Assembly: GCA_030654635.1 (NCBI GenBank)
Contig: JAURXE010000236.1
Coordinates: forward strand, 1-12,199
Reading direction: 5' to 3'
Length of the DNA stretch: 12,199 bases
From: Pseudomonas sp.
GTDB taxonomy: Bacteria; Pseudomonadota; Gammaproteobacteria; Pseudomonadales; Pseudomonadaceae
Below are positions 1 to 9,225 of this stretch, one piece after another; position 1 is the first letter of the stretch; each line of letters opens with the position of its first letter. A program made the position numbers and the translations under genes. The notes below the pieces were generated by a model. It did no database searches. It saw only the letters and a list, made by a program, of their open reading frames with translations, and was not told the DNA's origin.

Positions 1-693
1 TTGCGCCTCTATCAACTGTCGCCGGCCATGGCCGGTGGCTGGTTGAATGACCTGCTGAGCCTGATTGCGATTGCCTCGATTTTGCTCGGCAACCTGTTGG
101 CACTGATGCAAAGCAACCTCAAGCGCCTGTTGGGTTACTCATCGATTGCCCACTTCGGCTACCTGTTGGTGGCGCTGATCGCCAGCAAAGGCCTGGCGGT
201 TGAAGCGATTGGCGTGTACCTGACCACCTATGTGCTGACCAGCCTTGGCGCTTTCGGTGTGGTCACCCTGATGTCGACGCCCTATCACGGCCGCGATTGC
301 GACGCGCTCTATGAATACCGCGGACTATTCTGGCGCCGGCCGAACCTGACCGCCGTATTGACCTTGATGATGTTGTCGTTGGCCGGCATTCCACTGACCG
401 CAGGCTTTATCGGCAAGTTCTACATTGTTGCTGTCGGGGTTGAGTCGCACCTTTGGTGGCTGCTCGGCAGCCTGATCATCGGCAGCGCCATCGGAGTGTT
501 CTACTACCTACGGGTGATGGTCACCCTGTTTCTGGTCGCGCCTGGTCTGCATCGCCACGATGCACCGGAAAACTGGGGCCAACGTACCGGCGGCATCATG
601 TTGATGGCCATGGCAGGACTGACCCTATTTCTCGGGGTCTACCCGCAGCCACTGCTAGAGTTGCTGCAGCACACCGGTCTTACTGCCCTATAG
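1..693 (+). CDS. nuoN: NADH-quinone oxidoreductase subunit N, C-terminal part (5' end outside window)
   Basis: This is a membrane subunit of respiratory complex I (NDH-1), an antiporter-like subunit that takes part in proton pumping in the inner membrane. The frame is open from the first base, so the TTG at position 1 is probably an internal Leu codon. About 230 residues are visible, against about 485 for full-length NuoN. Recognisable blocks are the Lys-containing KRLLGYSSIAHFGYLL segment (about residues 41-56 of the visible part), which is the hallmark of NuoN/MrpD-type subunits, then YRGLFWRRP near 105-113, the LSLAGIPLTAGFIGKFY helix near 125-141, and YYLRVMV near 168-174. At least five hydrophobic segments are present. 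NuoN is normally the last gene of the nuo operon, which fits the terminator 11 bases after the TAG stop. The sequence resembles the Pseudomonas form. MrpD or HyfB homologues are alternatives but fit the YRGLFW block less well. Confidence 0.95.
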   Translation: MRLYQLSPAMAGGWLNDLLSLIAIASILLGNLLALMQSNLKRLLGYSSIAHFGYLLVALIASKGLAVEAIGVYLTTYVLTSLGAFGVVTLMSTPYHGRDCDALYEYRGLFWRRPNLTAVLTLMMLSLAGIPLTAGFIGKFYIVAVGVESHLWWLLGSLIIGSAIGVFYYLRVMVTLFLVAPGLHRHDAPENWGQRTGGIMLMAMAGLTLFLGVYPQPLLELLQHTGLTAL

Positions 694-703
694 CAGTACT
701 GAA

Positions 704-749
704 CATTAAAAGGCTCTGTCCCTGTCCTAAGGTACCGAGCCTTTTAATG
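704..749. terminator. Bidirectional rho-independent terminator between nuoN and the glucan synthase gene
   Basis: A perfect 13-base inverted repeat (704-716 with 737-749, CATTAAAAGGCTC) can be extended inward with two mismatches to 722/731, leaving an 8-base loop. The outer stem has an A run on the left and a T run on the right (CCTTTTAAT), so each strand has a GC-rich inner stem followed by U-rich RNA. It lies between two converging genes, 11 bases after the nuoN stop and 47 bases after the synthase stop. A shared bidirectional terminator is therefore the natural reading. Confidence 0.85.
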
Positions 750-795
750 GCTGCCCCACTAGCGCGGACGCGGCCCTACCCCCTGGACACAAACT

Positions 796-3700
796 TCAAT
801 TGTCCCCAGCGCAGGCGGGCAAACAGAGCTTAATCACCTGGGTGCTGCCATCGCAGGGAAAAGCTATCGGTTGTTGCTGCAAGGGCTCGCCATTTCGGCT
901 CAGCCACGCGGCGGCAGGCGCCAACGGCTCAGCCCTTCGCACCTCAATCTGCAAAGTGCCTGCGGGGCCTCGCACTGTCGCGCTAAAGCCTGCCCAGGCT
1001 TTGGGCAGGCAAGGCTTGAGCAGTAACTGACCGTCGCGCAGCCGCAATCCAAGAATCGACTCCACCGCCAGGCGCCAGGTCCAAGCGGCAGAGCCGCTGT
1101 ACCAGGTCCAGCCGCCACGCCCGCTGTGAGGTTCTACGCTGGCAATGTCGGCGGCCAGCACATAGGGCTCGACCCGATAACGCGCCAACTGTTGCGGGTT
1201 TTGCGCCTGAAGAACCGGATTTAGCAGCTCGAAAACCCGCCATGCGGCCTCCGCATCGCCAAACTCGGCAAAGGCCATACCCAGCCATGCCGCCGCATGG
1301 CTGTATTGACCACCGTTTTCACGCACCCCAGGCGGATAAGCCTGGATATAGCCCGGATCACGCACCCCACTGGTAAAGGGCGGCCAGAGCAGCCGAATCA
1401 AACGCTCAGGCGCACTGACCAACTGTTCCAGCACGCTGCTCAGCGCCTGCCCGGAGCGGGCATTGCCATGACCATCGGCGAGCACCGACCACGACTGCGA
1501 GATGGAGTCGATGCGACACTCACCGTCGGCATGACTGCCCAAGGCTTTACCGTTGTCATCCAAGGCGCGCAGGTACCAGTTGCCGTCCCAGGCCAACGCC
1601 TCAATTTGCCGGTGCAATTGCTCGGCGCAGCGATGCCAGTGCAGCGCCTGATCGAGTTGTCCTTGCCGCCTGGCCAGGCCTGCAAAACCCCGCATGGTGG
1701 CGACCGCAAACCAGCCGAGCCAGACACTTTCACCGCGCCCTTGACGACCCAGACGATTCATCCCGTCATTCCAATCACCGGCGCCCATCAATGGCAAACC
1801 GTGTGGGCCGTGGCTGACACCGTGCTGCAGGGCGCGCGCGCAGTGTTCGAACAACGAGTAGGTTGGCCCGCCTAGAGTGAACCGCGCGTAGCGATCCTCC
1901 TCGTTAGCGGCCAGCACGGGAGCCTGCAGGAACGCCAGTGGCTCGTTGAGAATGCTCAGATCGCCCGTGGCCTCAACGTAGCGGCTGGTCACATAAGGCA
2001 GCCACAGCAGATCGTCCGAGCAACGAGTGCGCACGCCGCGGTCCATCGGTGGATGCCACCAGTGCAGCACATCCCCTTCCTCGAACTGATGCGCGGCGCA
2101 GTTCAGAATATGCGTGCGGGCCCGTTGCGGGTCGCTATGCAGCAAGGCCAGCACATCCTGCAACTGATCGCGGTAACCGATGGCACCGCTGGCCTGATAG
2201 AAACCGGCACGCGCCAAAATACGGGAGGCCAACGTCTGATACAGCAACCAACGGTTAACCATTAGATTCAAGGCCGGGTCGGGGGTTTGCACCTGCACTG
2301 CAGTCAGCTGCCGATCCCAATGTTGCTGAAGTTGAACGTACCCGCGCTCGACCTGTTCGGCCGTCTGCCAGGCGCGAGTCAAGGCCAGGGCCTGCTCACG
2401 GTCAGCGCCCTGACCGAGCAGAAAGACCACTTCAGCCGTTTCCCCGGCAGGAATATCCAGATGCACCTGGAAGGCGCCGCAAGGATCGTCCCCCGCCTCA
2501 ATCCGCCCACCCAGGGCCCAGCGCAGCAGACCTGCCGGGCTGGCCGGATGACCTTCGCGGCCAAAAAAGTCCTGGCGGTTGGCGGTCAGGCTATGGGGAG
2601 GCAGATTGGCGCTGAGAAACGCCACCCCCTCGCTAAAATCCGGGTTCCACGGATTGCGCGCCAGCAACACATGGTTGTCGCGATCGTATTCACAGACCAC
2701 ATGGGCGCGGGCGCGGCTGCGCAGTGCCCCCAACAGCCACTCGGCATAGTACGTGGCGGTAATCCGCCGGGTACCTGCGCCGGGATTATGCAGCCGCAAG
2801 CGGATCACCTTGACCGGCTCATGCACCGGCACAAACACCAGCAACGCTTGCTCCAGGCCATGACTGTGGCGCACCCACTGACTGTAACCGGCGCCATGGC
2901 GAATCTGGCAGGCACTGTGCTCGCCCGCCGGCAACGGCGTGGTGGTCCAAATCCGTGCATCCTCTTCATCGCGAAGGTACAGAGCCTCACCTGCCAAGTC
3001 GGCCAGCGGATCATTGAACCAGGGCGTCAGCCGGTTCTCACCGCTGTTGAGCGCCCAACTGCAACCTAACCCCGCTTCGCTCACCAAGCAGCCAAAGCCA
3101 TCATTGGCCAGCACGTTGCACCAAGGTGCCGGGGTGCGTTGCCCTGCCTGCAGATGTATCAGGTACTCACGGCCATCGGCACTGAAACCGCCAAGGCCAT
3201 TATCGAACAGCAAGTCATCCGGGCGCAGTAATGGCCGGTCCACGGCCTGAAACGGCGCGCCGGTGGCGCTGAACAAGGGCAACACTGGCTGCGGCAGCAT
3301 CACCGCCGCCAGTTGCTGGGCGATCGAGCCTGCCGATTCATCGAGCAGCACTGCGGCGCAGCTTTCCAATACCCGCAGGTCATCGATGTGCAGCTGATCG
3401 GCGAACAACAAATGGATGCCACCGCTGCGTAACGGCAACTCATCGTTGATGCCGCTGTCCTGCAGCAGCCCATGCAGTTGCTCACGCAACGGCTCGGCAT
3501 AGCCTGATGAGCCCATGCGCAGCAACACCAAATCGACATGCAGGCCGTGCCGACGCCACAGGCGCTGCCCTCGTATCAGCAGGCGCAGCAGCCCTGCCTC
3601 TTGGCCATGAGCAATGCGCAACAGCAATATCGATCGATCCCCGGAGATGCCCATACCCCAGAGTCTTGGCTGGCCGAGTCGATTGCTCTGCCGGGTGCCG

Positions 3701-6700
3701 GGCGCGCAGCGCAAGCTGGGATGCGGGTGCAGCAATAACGAAGCGAGCATCTGCAACTCCACCAGCCAATCGGGCTCCAGCCCCAGCTGGCGGGCTTCGC
3801 GGCTGGCCTCGCTGGCAGCGTCAGCGAAGGCCCAGTCCAGCGCGGACAAGGTCGCGTAGCGTTCGGCCAGCTCCAGCAGCGACTGGCGCGAACCGCCGGC
3901 CAGGGTCAGGAACGCCAGTTGCTGCTGCGCCCCCGGCTCCAACACTAGGCCCACCTGTAAGGCCAACACCGGATCGAGGGTCCAGCCGGTAGTGCCGCTC
4001 AAACCGTTGACGACACCCTGAGGGTGGCGCTCATCGCCATGCCGTCCGACAAACCCCTCACGATCACTCTCCCAGGCCAGCCCCGCGATCTGCCGCTCAT
4101 TGATTACCACGCGGTGCAGCAGCAACGGCGGTTTTTCCTCCGGGTGGCGAGGCCGCCGAGTAAACAGCAGGCCCTGCAGTTGCGGCAAATACTCGCTGCC
4201 GACAAACAGCTTGCTGAACGCCGGATGCCGCTCATCGTCCAGGGGCGGTGCCAGCACCACTTCGGCATAGCTGGTCAGCTGCAGATGGCGCACTCGATCG
4301 CTTTCGTTGGTGAGGGTCAGACGGCGGATTTCCAGGTCATCGGCGGCGGCAATCGTCACCTCCAGCCGCAGGCCGATACCCTGATCATGACGACGAAATT
4401 CCGCCATATGCGGATGAAATACCACCTGTTCGTGCTCACACAAGACCCCGGTCGGCTGCCGCGTCGCCGACCACACGGCGCCACTCTGCTCATCGCGCAG
4501 GTAGATCCACAGCCCCTGATGGTCGCGGGTGGCGTCCCCCTGCCAGCGCGTCAGCGCATGCTGATGCCAGCTGAGTCCGCCACCGCCGGCGCTGGAGATC
4601 CAGCTGCTCAGACGGCCGTTACCCAGCACATGCACTTGCGGAAACAGCTCGGCCCCTTTGGGCACCCAGGCATAGGGCGGCGGCGTGCCTTTGGTGCTGG
4701 AAGCCAATGCCCGGGGAGGCTCGCTGAGGCGACTCTGCGCCGGCAATTCCTGAGGGATGCGCTCATGCAGTAATAACTCCATCACCCGCACCCGCGGCTC
4801 TTGGCACAAGCGCCGCACCAGCACCTCGGCGCACAGGGCGTTATCCAGCGCAGCGAGAATCATGCCTTGGTGATGGGCCATGTACGCGCGCACGGTGGTA
4901 AAACGGCGGCCACTGGCGACCCGTTCGCTGGTGAAATCCGCGGCTTCAAAAAATCCGTAGCTGCCGATCAGCCCCAGTTGCTGCAACTCCTGCAGGTTCG
5001 CCACGGCCGCCCCAGGGTTCACGGCCAGTGCCAGTACCGAGGCATAAGGCGCGATCACCAGGTCGCGGGCAACCTCGCGGCGCAGGCCCAGCGCAGGCAC
5101 GCCGAAGGCGCGGTAGCGGTAACGGTGTTCGACATCACGCGAGGCGAACGCCGACTCGGAAACGCCCCAAGGCACGTCTTGAGCCTGAGCAAACTGGCGT
5201 TGCACGATCACTGCGGCCCGCTCGCTGTGCCCCAGCAAGGCCCCCGGGTGACTGGGCAGCAGCAACGGCGGCATCAGGTACTCGAACATCGAGCCATTCC
5301 AGGACAGCAAGGCCAGCCCACCGGCCATCTGCGCCAGTGGCCGACCAAGAAAAAACCAATGCTCCAGCGGCACATCGCCTTTCATGATGGCGAAATAACT
5401 GGCCAGCCGTGCCTCGCTCGCCAGCAGGTCGTAATGATGGCTATCGAGGCGCTCGGCGCTGAGGTTGTAGCCAATGTGAAACAACCGCGACTGCTCGTCG
5501 TAGAGCGGTCGAAAGTCCATCTGCAGCGCCATGCTGGCGGCGCGGGCGGCGTCTTCCAGCAGGCTCTGGCGTAACTGTTGCTGCGCCAAGCAACCGCTGG
5601 CCAGTGCGGCCAGTAACTCTGCTTGCCAGGCTGAACTGGCCGCGTCGCTGCCGACCACAGAAGCAAGCTCCGCTTGGGCCTGGGCGCAGGCGTTGGCGCT
5701 ATCAAGCATGTTCAAGCTCGCCGGCAAACCCGCCGCAATCTGCTGCGCCAACACGGCGCTCGCGGCTGGCGCCGACTCCAACAGGGGCCACCACGGCAGC
5801 AAACGCTCGCGCTCACGGGTGATGGTGAGCAGATGATGATGCACGCGCTCCAACCAGCTGTGGATTTCCTTTAGCTGTTGCACGCTCAGTTCCCGCTGCC
5901 GGGGCATGGCTTGGCCAATGGCCATGCGCAGAGCCGCCTCCTGTTGTTGCAGCGTCACGAACACGCCGGAGTCCCAGCCGCCGTGGCTGCAGGTTTCGCT
6001 GAACAGCGTCAAGCAGGCCCGTACCTCGTCATCCTCGACCACCGTCAGCGCCTCGCACAGCAGCGCCAGGGTATCCTCCAGGCCGTACCAGAGCTCATCG
6101 CGCAAGGCCGCGCCGGCGGCAATTTCCAGGCAGCCTTGTTGCAGGGTCAGCAAGCACAAGGCCAAATTACCGCTGTCTACGGTCGAGACATAACGGGGCT
6201 CCAGTGGACGCAACAGCCGAGTGTCGTACCAGTTGAGCCAATGTCCGCGATAACGCTCCAGCCGTTCCAGGGTATCCAGGCAACGGCGAATCCGCGTGGT
6301 CATATCGCTGCAACTGATATAACCCAAGTCTGCGGCGGTCAACGTCGACAGCAGCAACATGCCGATATTGGTCGGCGAGGTGCGGTGGGCGATCTCGGTG
6401 TAGGGCTCTTCCTGATAGTTGTCTGGGGGCAACCAGTTGTCGTCTGGACCGACGAAGGTTTCAAAATATAACCAAGTCCGCCGGGCCAGACGCCGCAAGA
6501 ACGCCCGCTGGTGGTGATCGAGTTCAGCCTGCACCTGATAGCGCGGCTTGCCGATGGCCAAGGCCACTTCTGGGGCCAGTAACCAGAGCAGCAACAACGG
6601 TGCAGCGGGCATCAGCGCCCCTGGCTGAAAGAGCCACAGCAGCTCCGCCAACAACAGCGCAAACACCGGTGAAACCCACATCTGTTGCCAGGCGTACCCC

Positions 6701-9225
6701 CGGCTGCCACGCGCGACCAGTATCTGGGCCTGATGCGCGGCGGTGGTCCACTCCAGCAGATGCCGCCGCGACTCTGCCAGCCGCCAGAGCGTGCGCAGTT
6801 GCGCATCCAAGGCAATGGCAGCATCGTTGAGCAGGAAAGTCACCATCAACAACCAGCGGCCGGCATGGTCTTGCAGGCGCCGCAAGGTGCTGCGCACGGC
6901 CCCGCGGCGGCGACCATGGGCCAGCCCGGTGACCAGTTCGGTGAACAGATAGGCACTCGGCACGGCAATGGCCAGCAGGGTCCAGACCCACGGCGAGCCT
7001 GGCAAGAACAACCAACCGGCCGTAACCAGCGCCACCAACGCCAACGGAACCAAGCTGCGGCGTAAGTTATCCAGCAGCTTCCAGCGGTCCAGCGCCTGCA
7101 ACCTGTTGTCCCGGCGCTGACCGTCACTGCCGGGCACCCGGCGGCGCAACCAGGGCAACAATTGCCAGTCACCCCGCACCCAACGGTGTTGCCGGCGGGT
7201 GTAGTCGAGGTAGCTGCTGGGAAAGCCTTCGTAAAGGACAATATCGCTGACCAGCCCGGCCCGCCCATGCACCCCCTCAAAAAGGTCGTGGCTGACCAAG
7301 CTGTTCTCCGGGATGCGTCCCTCCAGGCTGCGTTGAAATGGCGCCACCTCATAAATACCTTTGCCGACAAAAATGCCGCTGCCGAACAGATCCTGATACA
7401 CATCAGAAACCGCCCGGGTATAGATATCGATGGCCGTATCACCGGTGTACAGACGCGCAAACAGTGAACGATTACCACGCTCCGGGGCAATTTCCACCCG
7501 CGGTTGCAGCACGGTATAACCGCGGCACACGCGCCCGCTGTCAGGATCAAATTCGGCGCTGTTGAGTGGATGCGCCAAGGTGCCCACCAAGCGCGCAACG
7601 GTTCCCGCGGGCAAGCCGGTATCGGCGTCCACCGTGACCACGAAACGGCTGCCGCGTAAGGCTGCCGCATCCCCCTGCGTCAGGCTAAAGGCCCCCTCAT
7701 CACTGCCCAGCAGGTATCGATTGAACTGTTCGAGCTTGCCACGCTTGCGCTCCCAACCCATCCAGCAACCCTCGCCTGGGTTGAATAGCCGTGGCCGGTG
7801 CAGCAGGTAAAAAGGCCCCTGGCCGGCGTGGCCATGGCGCTGATTAAGCCGCGCAATGCCCTGCTGCAAATGCTGCTCGAGCGCCGCGTCGTCGGCCAAC
7901 TGCTGGGTCGGGGCATCAACATGGTCGCTGAGCAAGACAAACTGCAACTGTGGATCAGGATTGGCCAGGTAGTGCATCTCCATTTGCTCACACAACAGCT
8001 GGGCTTCCTGGATGTCGCGCAGCAACACCGGCACCACTACCGCCGTGCGGCAATCCGGGCGAATACCGGCACTGAAGTCGAGCTTGGGCAACACCCGCAC
8101 CGGCAGGTTTAAGGTAATCAACCAGTGCACCAAGGTAATGCTCAACACTGAGGACGGCAGCAACGCCAGCGCGATACCGCTCCACCAGAGCAGCCGATCG
8201 GCCCCCACCAACGCCAGGTACCACCCCGGCAATAACAGCGCGGCGCCGGCCGCCAACCCCAGCGCGCCGGCATAGGCGGGCCCGGCATGGCGAAATAACC
8301 ACCGCCGCCAAGCCGCTGTAAAGGTCGGGCGGTAATCCAGCGCCTGTTCACAGCGCGCCCGGCCTGGGCCAATCAACCAGTAACCCACATGGCCACTGGC
8401 CTCGGCCGGGTTACCGGATTGCGCCTGCGCCAAGACCCGCTGGGCCACTTCGCACTCATCGCGCTGGGCGCCCTCGGCGAGTTCTTCCAGCGCCTTGCGG
8501 TAACGGTCGCGGGTATCGAAATCCATCTGTGCATAGATTCCGGCGGGGTCGTTGCGCAATACCATCTCAACCAGGCTGCTGCGTTCGAAAAAATCTTTCC
8601 AGGGAATCGCCGCAATAATGCCCAGGTTGGCCAGCGCGCGCGCCACGCACTCAGTGTCTTCGAAGGCACCCAATTCGATGCTGTGCGGAGTCGGCGCAAA
8701 CGGCGCGGGCAGCTCAGGCAGCAAGCGGCTAAAGGCACTGACGAGAATTTCCACGCAGGCCAGGCGCAACATGATCGGAAACGCCCAGAGCTCGGCAATG
8801 CTCAAGGGCGCTTTGGCTTGATAGGCACTGATAAATTGCACGGCACTGGGCATTGATAGCTGTAAACGCGAGGCATGCAGGTAACCCTGGGCGAGGGCAA
8901 AAATCCGCGGGATGCCGGTCTCGCCCGGATTACTCAGCCCCGGCAGACGCTGATAAAAATTCCGCGGCAGGTCTTCCGCAATTTGCACGGCCGCGCGCTG
9001 CACCTGATAGCTGTTATCCAGCAGCCATTCGGCCGCCTTGGTAAGCTCCGGGGCGGGTTCAAGGCAGAGTGTTTGAACCCGCAACAACCACGCAGGCAAG
9101 GCATCGATATGCACCCAGACCGGCAAGTCGCGGGATCGCTCACTGGCCAGCCGGTGCCGCTCACCCAACACCGCCGCCACACTCTCCAGTGATCCAGGCG
9201 AGTCTTCAAGTGGCGCTCCGTTCAC
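796..9225 (-). CDS. ndvB: Cyclic beta-1,2-glucan synthase (GT84 + cyclisation domain + GH94), full length
   Basis: This inner-membrane enzyme builds linear beta-1,2-glucan from UDP-glucose on a protein-bound primer and cyclises it into periplasmic glucans involved in osmoadaptation and host interaction. Numbering is from the GTG at 9225 (2809 aa; rhizobial NdvB/ChvB are about 2830). The order is: N-terminal region 1-310; membrane pair about 319-370; GT84 with D434, DADTG (D533, D535), SHDLFEG (D647) and QHRW (679-682); membrane segments about 726-768 and 852-890; glycoamylase-like cyclisation domain about 909-1480 with GFFEA (E1427) and HHQGM (1451-1455); GH94 N-domain blocks from about 1518 and 1997; GH94 catalytic region about 2320-2710 with GDWNDGM (D2484, D2487) and QYSHA (H2643). 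All the main catalytic motifs are intact and there is no frameshift. The GTG at 9225 has GGAGG four bases upstream and overlaps the usp stop; the GTG at 9249 (2817 aa) has no ribosome site. No NdvA-type exporter is in the window. The family is certain and the symbol is by analogy. Confidence 0.93.
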   Translation of the reverse strand: MNGAPLEDSPGSLESVAAVLGERHRLASERSRDLPVWVHIDALPAWLLRVQTLCLEPAPELTKAAEWLLDNSYQVQRAAVQIAEDLPRNFYQRLPGLSNPGETGIPRIFALAQGYLHASRLQLSMPSAVQFISAYQAKAPLSIAELWAFPIMLRLACVEILVSAFSRLLPELPAPFAPTPHSIELGAFEDTECVARALANLGIIAAIPWKDFFERSSLVEMVLRNDPAGIYAQMDFDTRDRYRKALEELAEGAQRDECEVAQRVLAQAQSGNPAEASGHVGYWLIGPGRARCEQALDYRPTFTAAWRRWLFRHAGPAYAGALGLAAGAALLLPGWYLALVGADRLLWWSGIALALLPSSVLSITLVHWLITLNLPVRVLPKLDFSAGIRPDCRTAVVVPVLLRDIQEAQLLCEQMEMHYLANPDPQLQFVLLSDHVDAPTQQLADDAALEQHLQQGIARLNQRHGHAGQGPFYLLHRPRLFNPGEGCWMGWERKRGKLEQFNRYLLGSDEGAFSLTQGDAAALRGSRFVVTVDADTGLPAGTVARLVGTLAHPLNSAEFDPDSGRVCRGYTVLQPRVEIAPERGNRSLFARLYTGDTAIDIYTRAVSDVYQDLFGSGIFVGKGIYEVAPFQRSLEGRIPENSLVSHDLFEGVHGRAGLVSDIVLYEGFPSSYLDYTRRQHRWVRGDWQLLPWLRRRVPGSDGQRRDNRLQALDRWKLLDNLRRSLVPLALVALVTAGWLFLPGSPWVWTLLAIAVPSAYLFTELVTGLAHGRRRGAVRSTLRRLQDHAGRWLLMVTFLLNDAAIALDAQLRTLWRLAESRRHLLEWTTAAHQAQILVARGSRGYAWQQMWVSPVFALLLAELLWLFQPGALMPAAPLLLLWLLAPEVALAIGKPRYQVQAELDHHQRAFLRRLARRTWLYFETFVGPDDNWLPPDNYQEEPYTEIAHRTSPTNIGMLLLSTLTAADLGYISCSDMTTRIRRCLDTLERLERYRGHWLNWYDTRLLRPLEPRYVSTVDSGNLALCLLTLQQGCLEIAAGAALRDELWYGLEDTLALLCEALTVVEDDEVRACLTLFSETCSHGGWDSGVFVTLQQQEAALRMAIGQAMPRQRELSVQQLKEIHSWLERVHHHLLTITRERERLLPWWPLLESAPAASAVLAQQIAAGLPASLNMLDSANACAQAQAELASVVGSDAASSAWQAELLAALASGCLAQQQLRQSLLEDAARAASMALQMDFRPLYDEQSRLFHIGYNLSAERLDSHHYDLLASEARLASYFAIMKGDVPLEHWFFLGRPLAQMAGGLALLSWNGSMFEYLMPPLLLPSHPGALLGHSERAAVIVQRQFAQAQDVPWGVSESAFASRDVEHRYRYRAFGVPALGLRREVARDLVIAPYASVLALAVNPGAAVANLQELQQLGLIGSYGFFEAADFTSERVASGRRFTTVRAYMAHHQGMILAALDNALCAEVLVRRLCQEPRVRVMELLLHERIPQELPAQSRLSEPPRALASSTKGTPPPYAWVPKGAELFPQVHVLGNGRLSSWISSAGGGGLSWHQHALTRWQGDATRDHQGLWIYLRDEQSGAVWSATRQPTGVLCEHEQVVFHPHMAEFRRHDQGIGLRLEVTIAAADDLEIRRLTLTNESDRVRHLQLTSYAEVVLAPPLDDERHPAFSKLFVGSEYLPQLQGLLFTRRPRHPEEKPPLLLHRVVINERQIAGLAWESDREGFVGRHGDERHPQGVVNGLSGTTGWTLDPVLALQVGLVLEPGAQQQLAFLTLAGGSRQSLLELAERYATLSALDWAFADAASEASREARQLGLEPDWLVELQMLASLLLHPHPSLRCAPGTRQSNRLGQPRLWGMGISGDRSILLLRIAHGQEAGLLRLLIRGQRLWRRHGLHVDLVLLRMGSSGYAEPLREQLHGLLQDSGINDELPLRSGGIHLLFADQLHIDDLRVLESCAAVLLDESAGSIAQQLAAVMLPQPVLPLFSATGAPFQAVDRPLLRPDDLLFDNGLGGFSADGREYLIHLQAGQRTPAPWCNVLANDGFGCLVSEAGLGCSWALNSGENRLTPWFNDPLADLAGEALYLRDEEDARIWTTTPLPAGEHSACQIRHGAGYSQWVRHSHGLEQALLVFVPVHEPVKVIRLRLHNPGAGTRRITATYYAEWLLGALRSRARAHVVCEYDRDNHVLLARNPWNPDFSEGVAFLSANLPPHSLTANRQDFFGREGHPASPAGLLRWALGGRIEAGDDPCGAFQVHLDIPAGETAEVVFLLGQGADREQALALTRAWQTAEQVERGYVQLQQHWDRQLTAVQVQTPDPALNLMVNRWLLYQTLASRILARAGFYQASGAIGYRDQLQDVLALLHSDPQRARTHILNCAAHQFEEGDVLHWWHPPMDRGVRTRCSDDLLWLPYVTSRYVEATGDLSILNEPLAFLQAPVLAANEEDRYARFTLGGPTYSLFEHCARALQHGVSHGPHGLPLMGAGDWNDGMNRLGRQGRGESVWLGWFAVATMRGFAGLARRQGQLDQALHWHRCAEQLHRQIEALAWDGNWYLRALDDNGKALGSHADGECRIDSISQSWSVLADGHGNARSGQALSSVLEQLVSAPERLIRLLWPPFTSGVRDPGYIQAYPPGVRENGGQYSHAAAWLGMAFAEFGDAEAAWRVFELLNPVLQAQNPQQLARYRVEPYVLAADIASVEPHSGRGGWTWYSGSAAWTWRLAVESILGLRLRDGQLLLKPCLPKAWAGFSATVRGPAGTLQIEVRRAEPLAPAAAWLSRNGEPLQQQPIAFPCDGSTQVIKLCLPACAGDN

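Noticed and set aside
1..3. TTG at position 1 as the start of a 230-residue protein.
   Set aside because: The sequence begins in the middle of NuoN, and the start lies outside the window.
783..809. Inverted repeat CTGGACA/TGTCCCCAG at the end of the synthase gene.
   Set aside because: It has a two-base bulge, overlaps the last codons and has no U run. The 704-749 hairpin is the better terminator.
2287..6471. Long top-strand open frames opposite the synthase gene (for example 2287-3069, 4024-4773, 4801-5574, 5878-6471).
   Set aside because: They lie antisense to an intact conserved gene. Their translations are rich in Gln, Arg, His and Pro with no family resemblance, as expected from GC-rich codon bias on the other strand.
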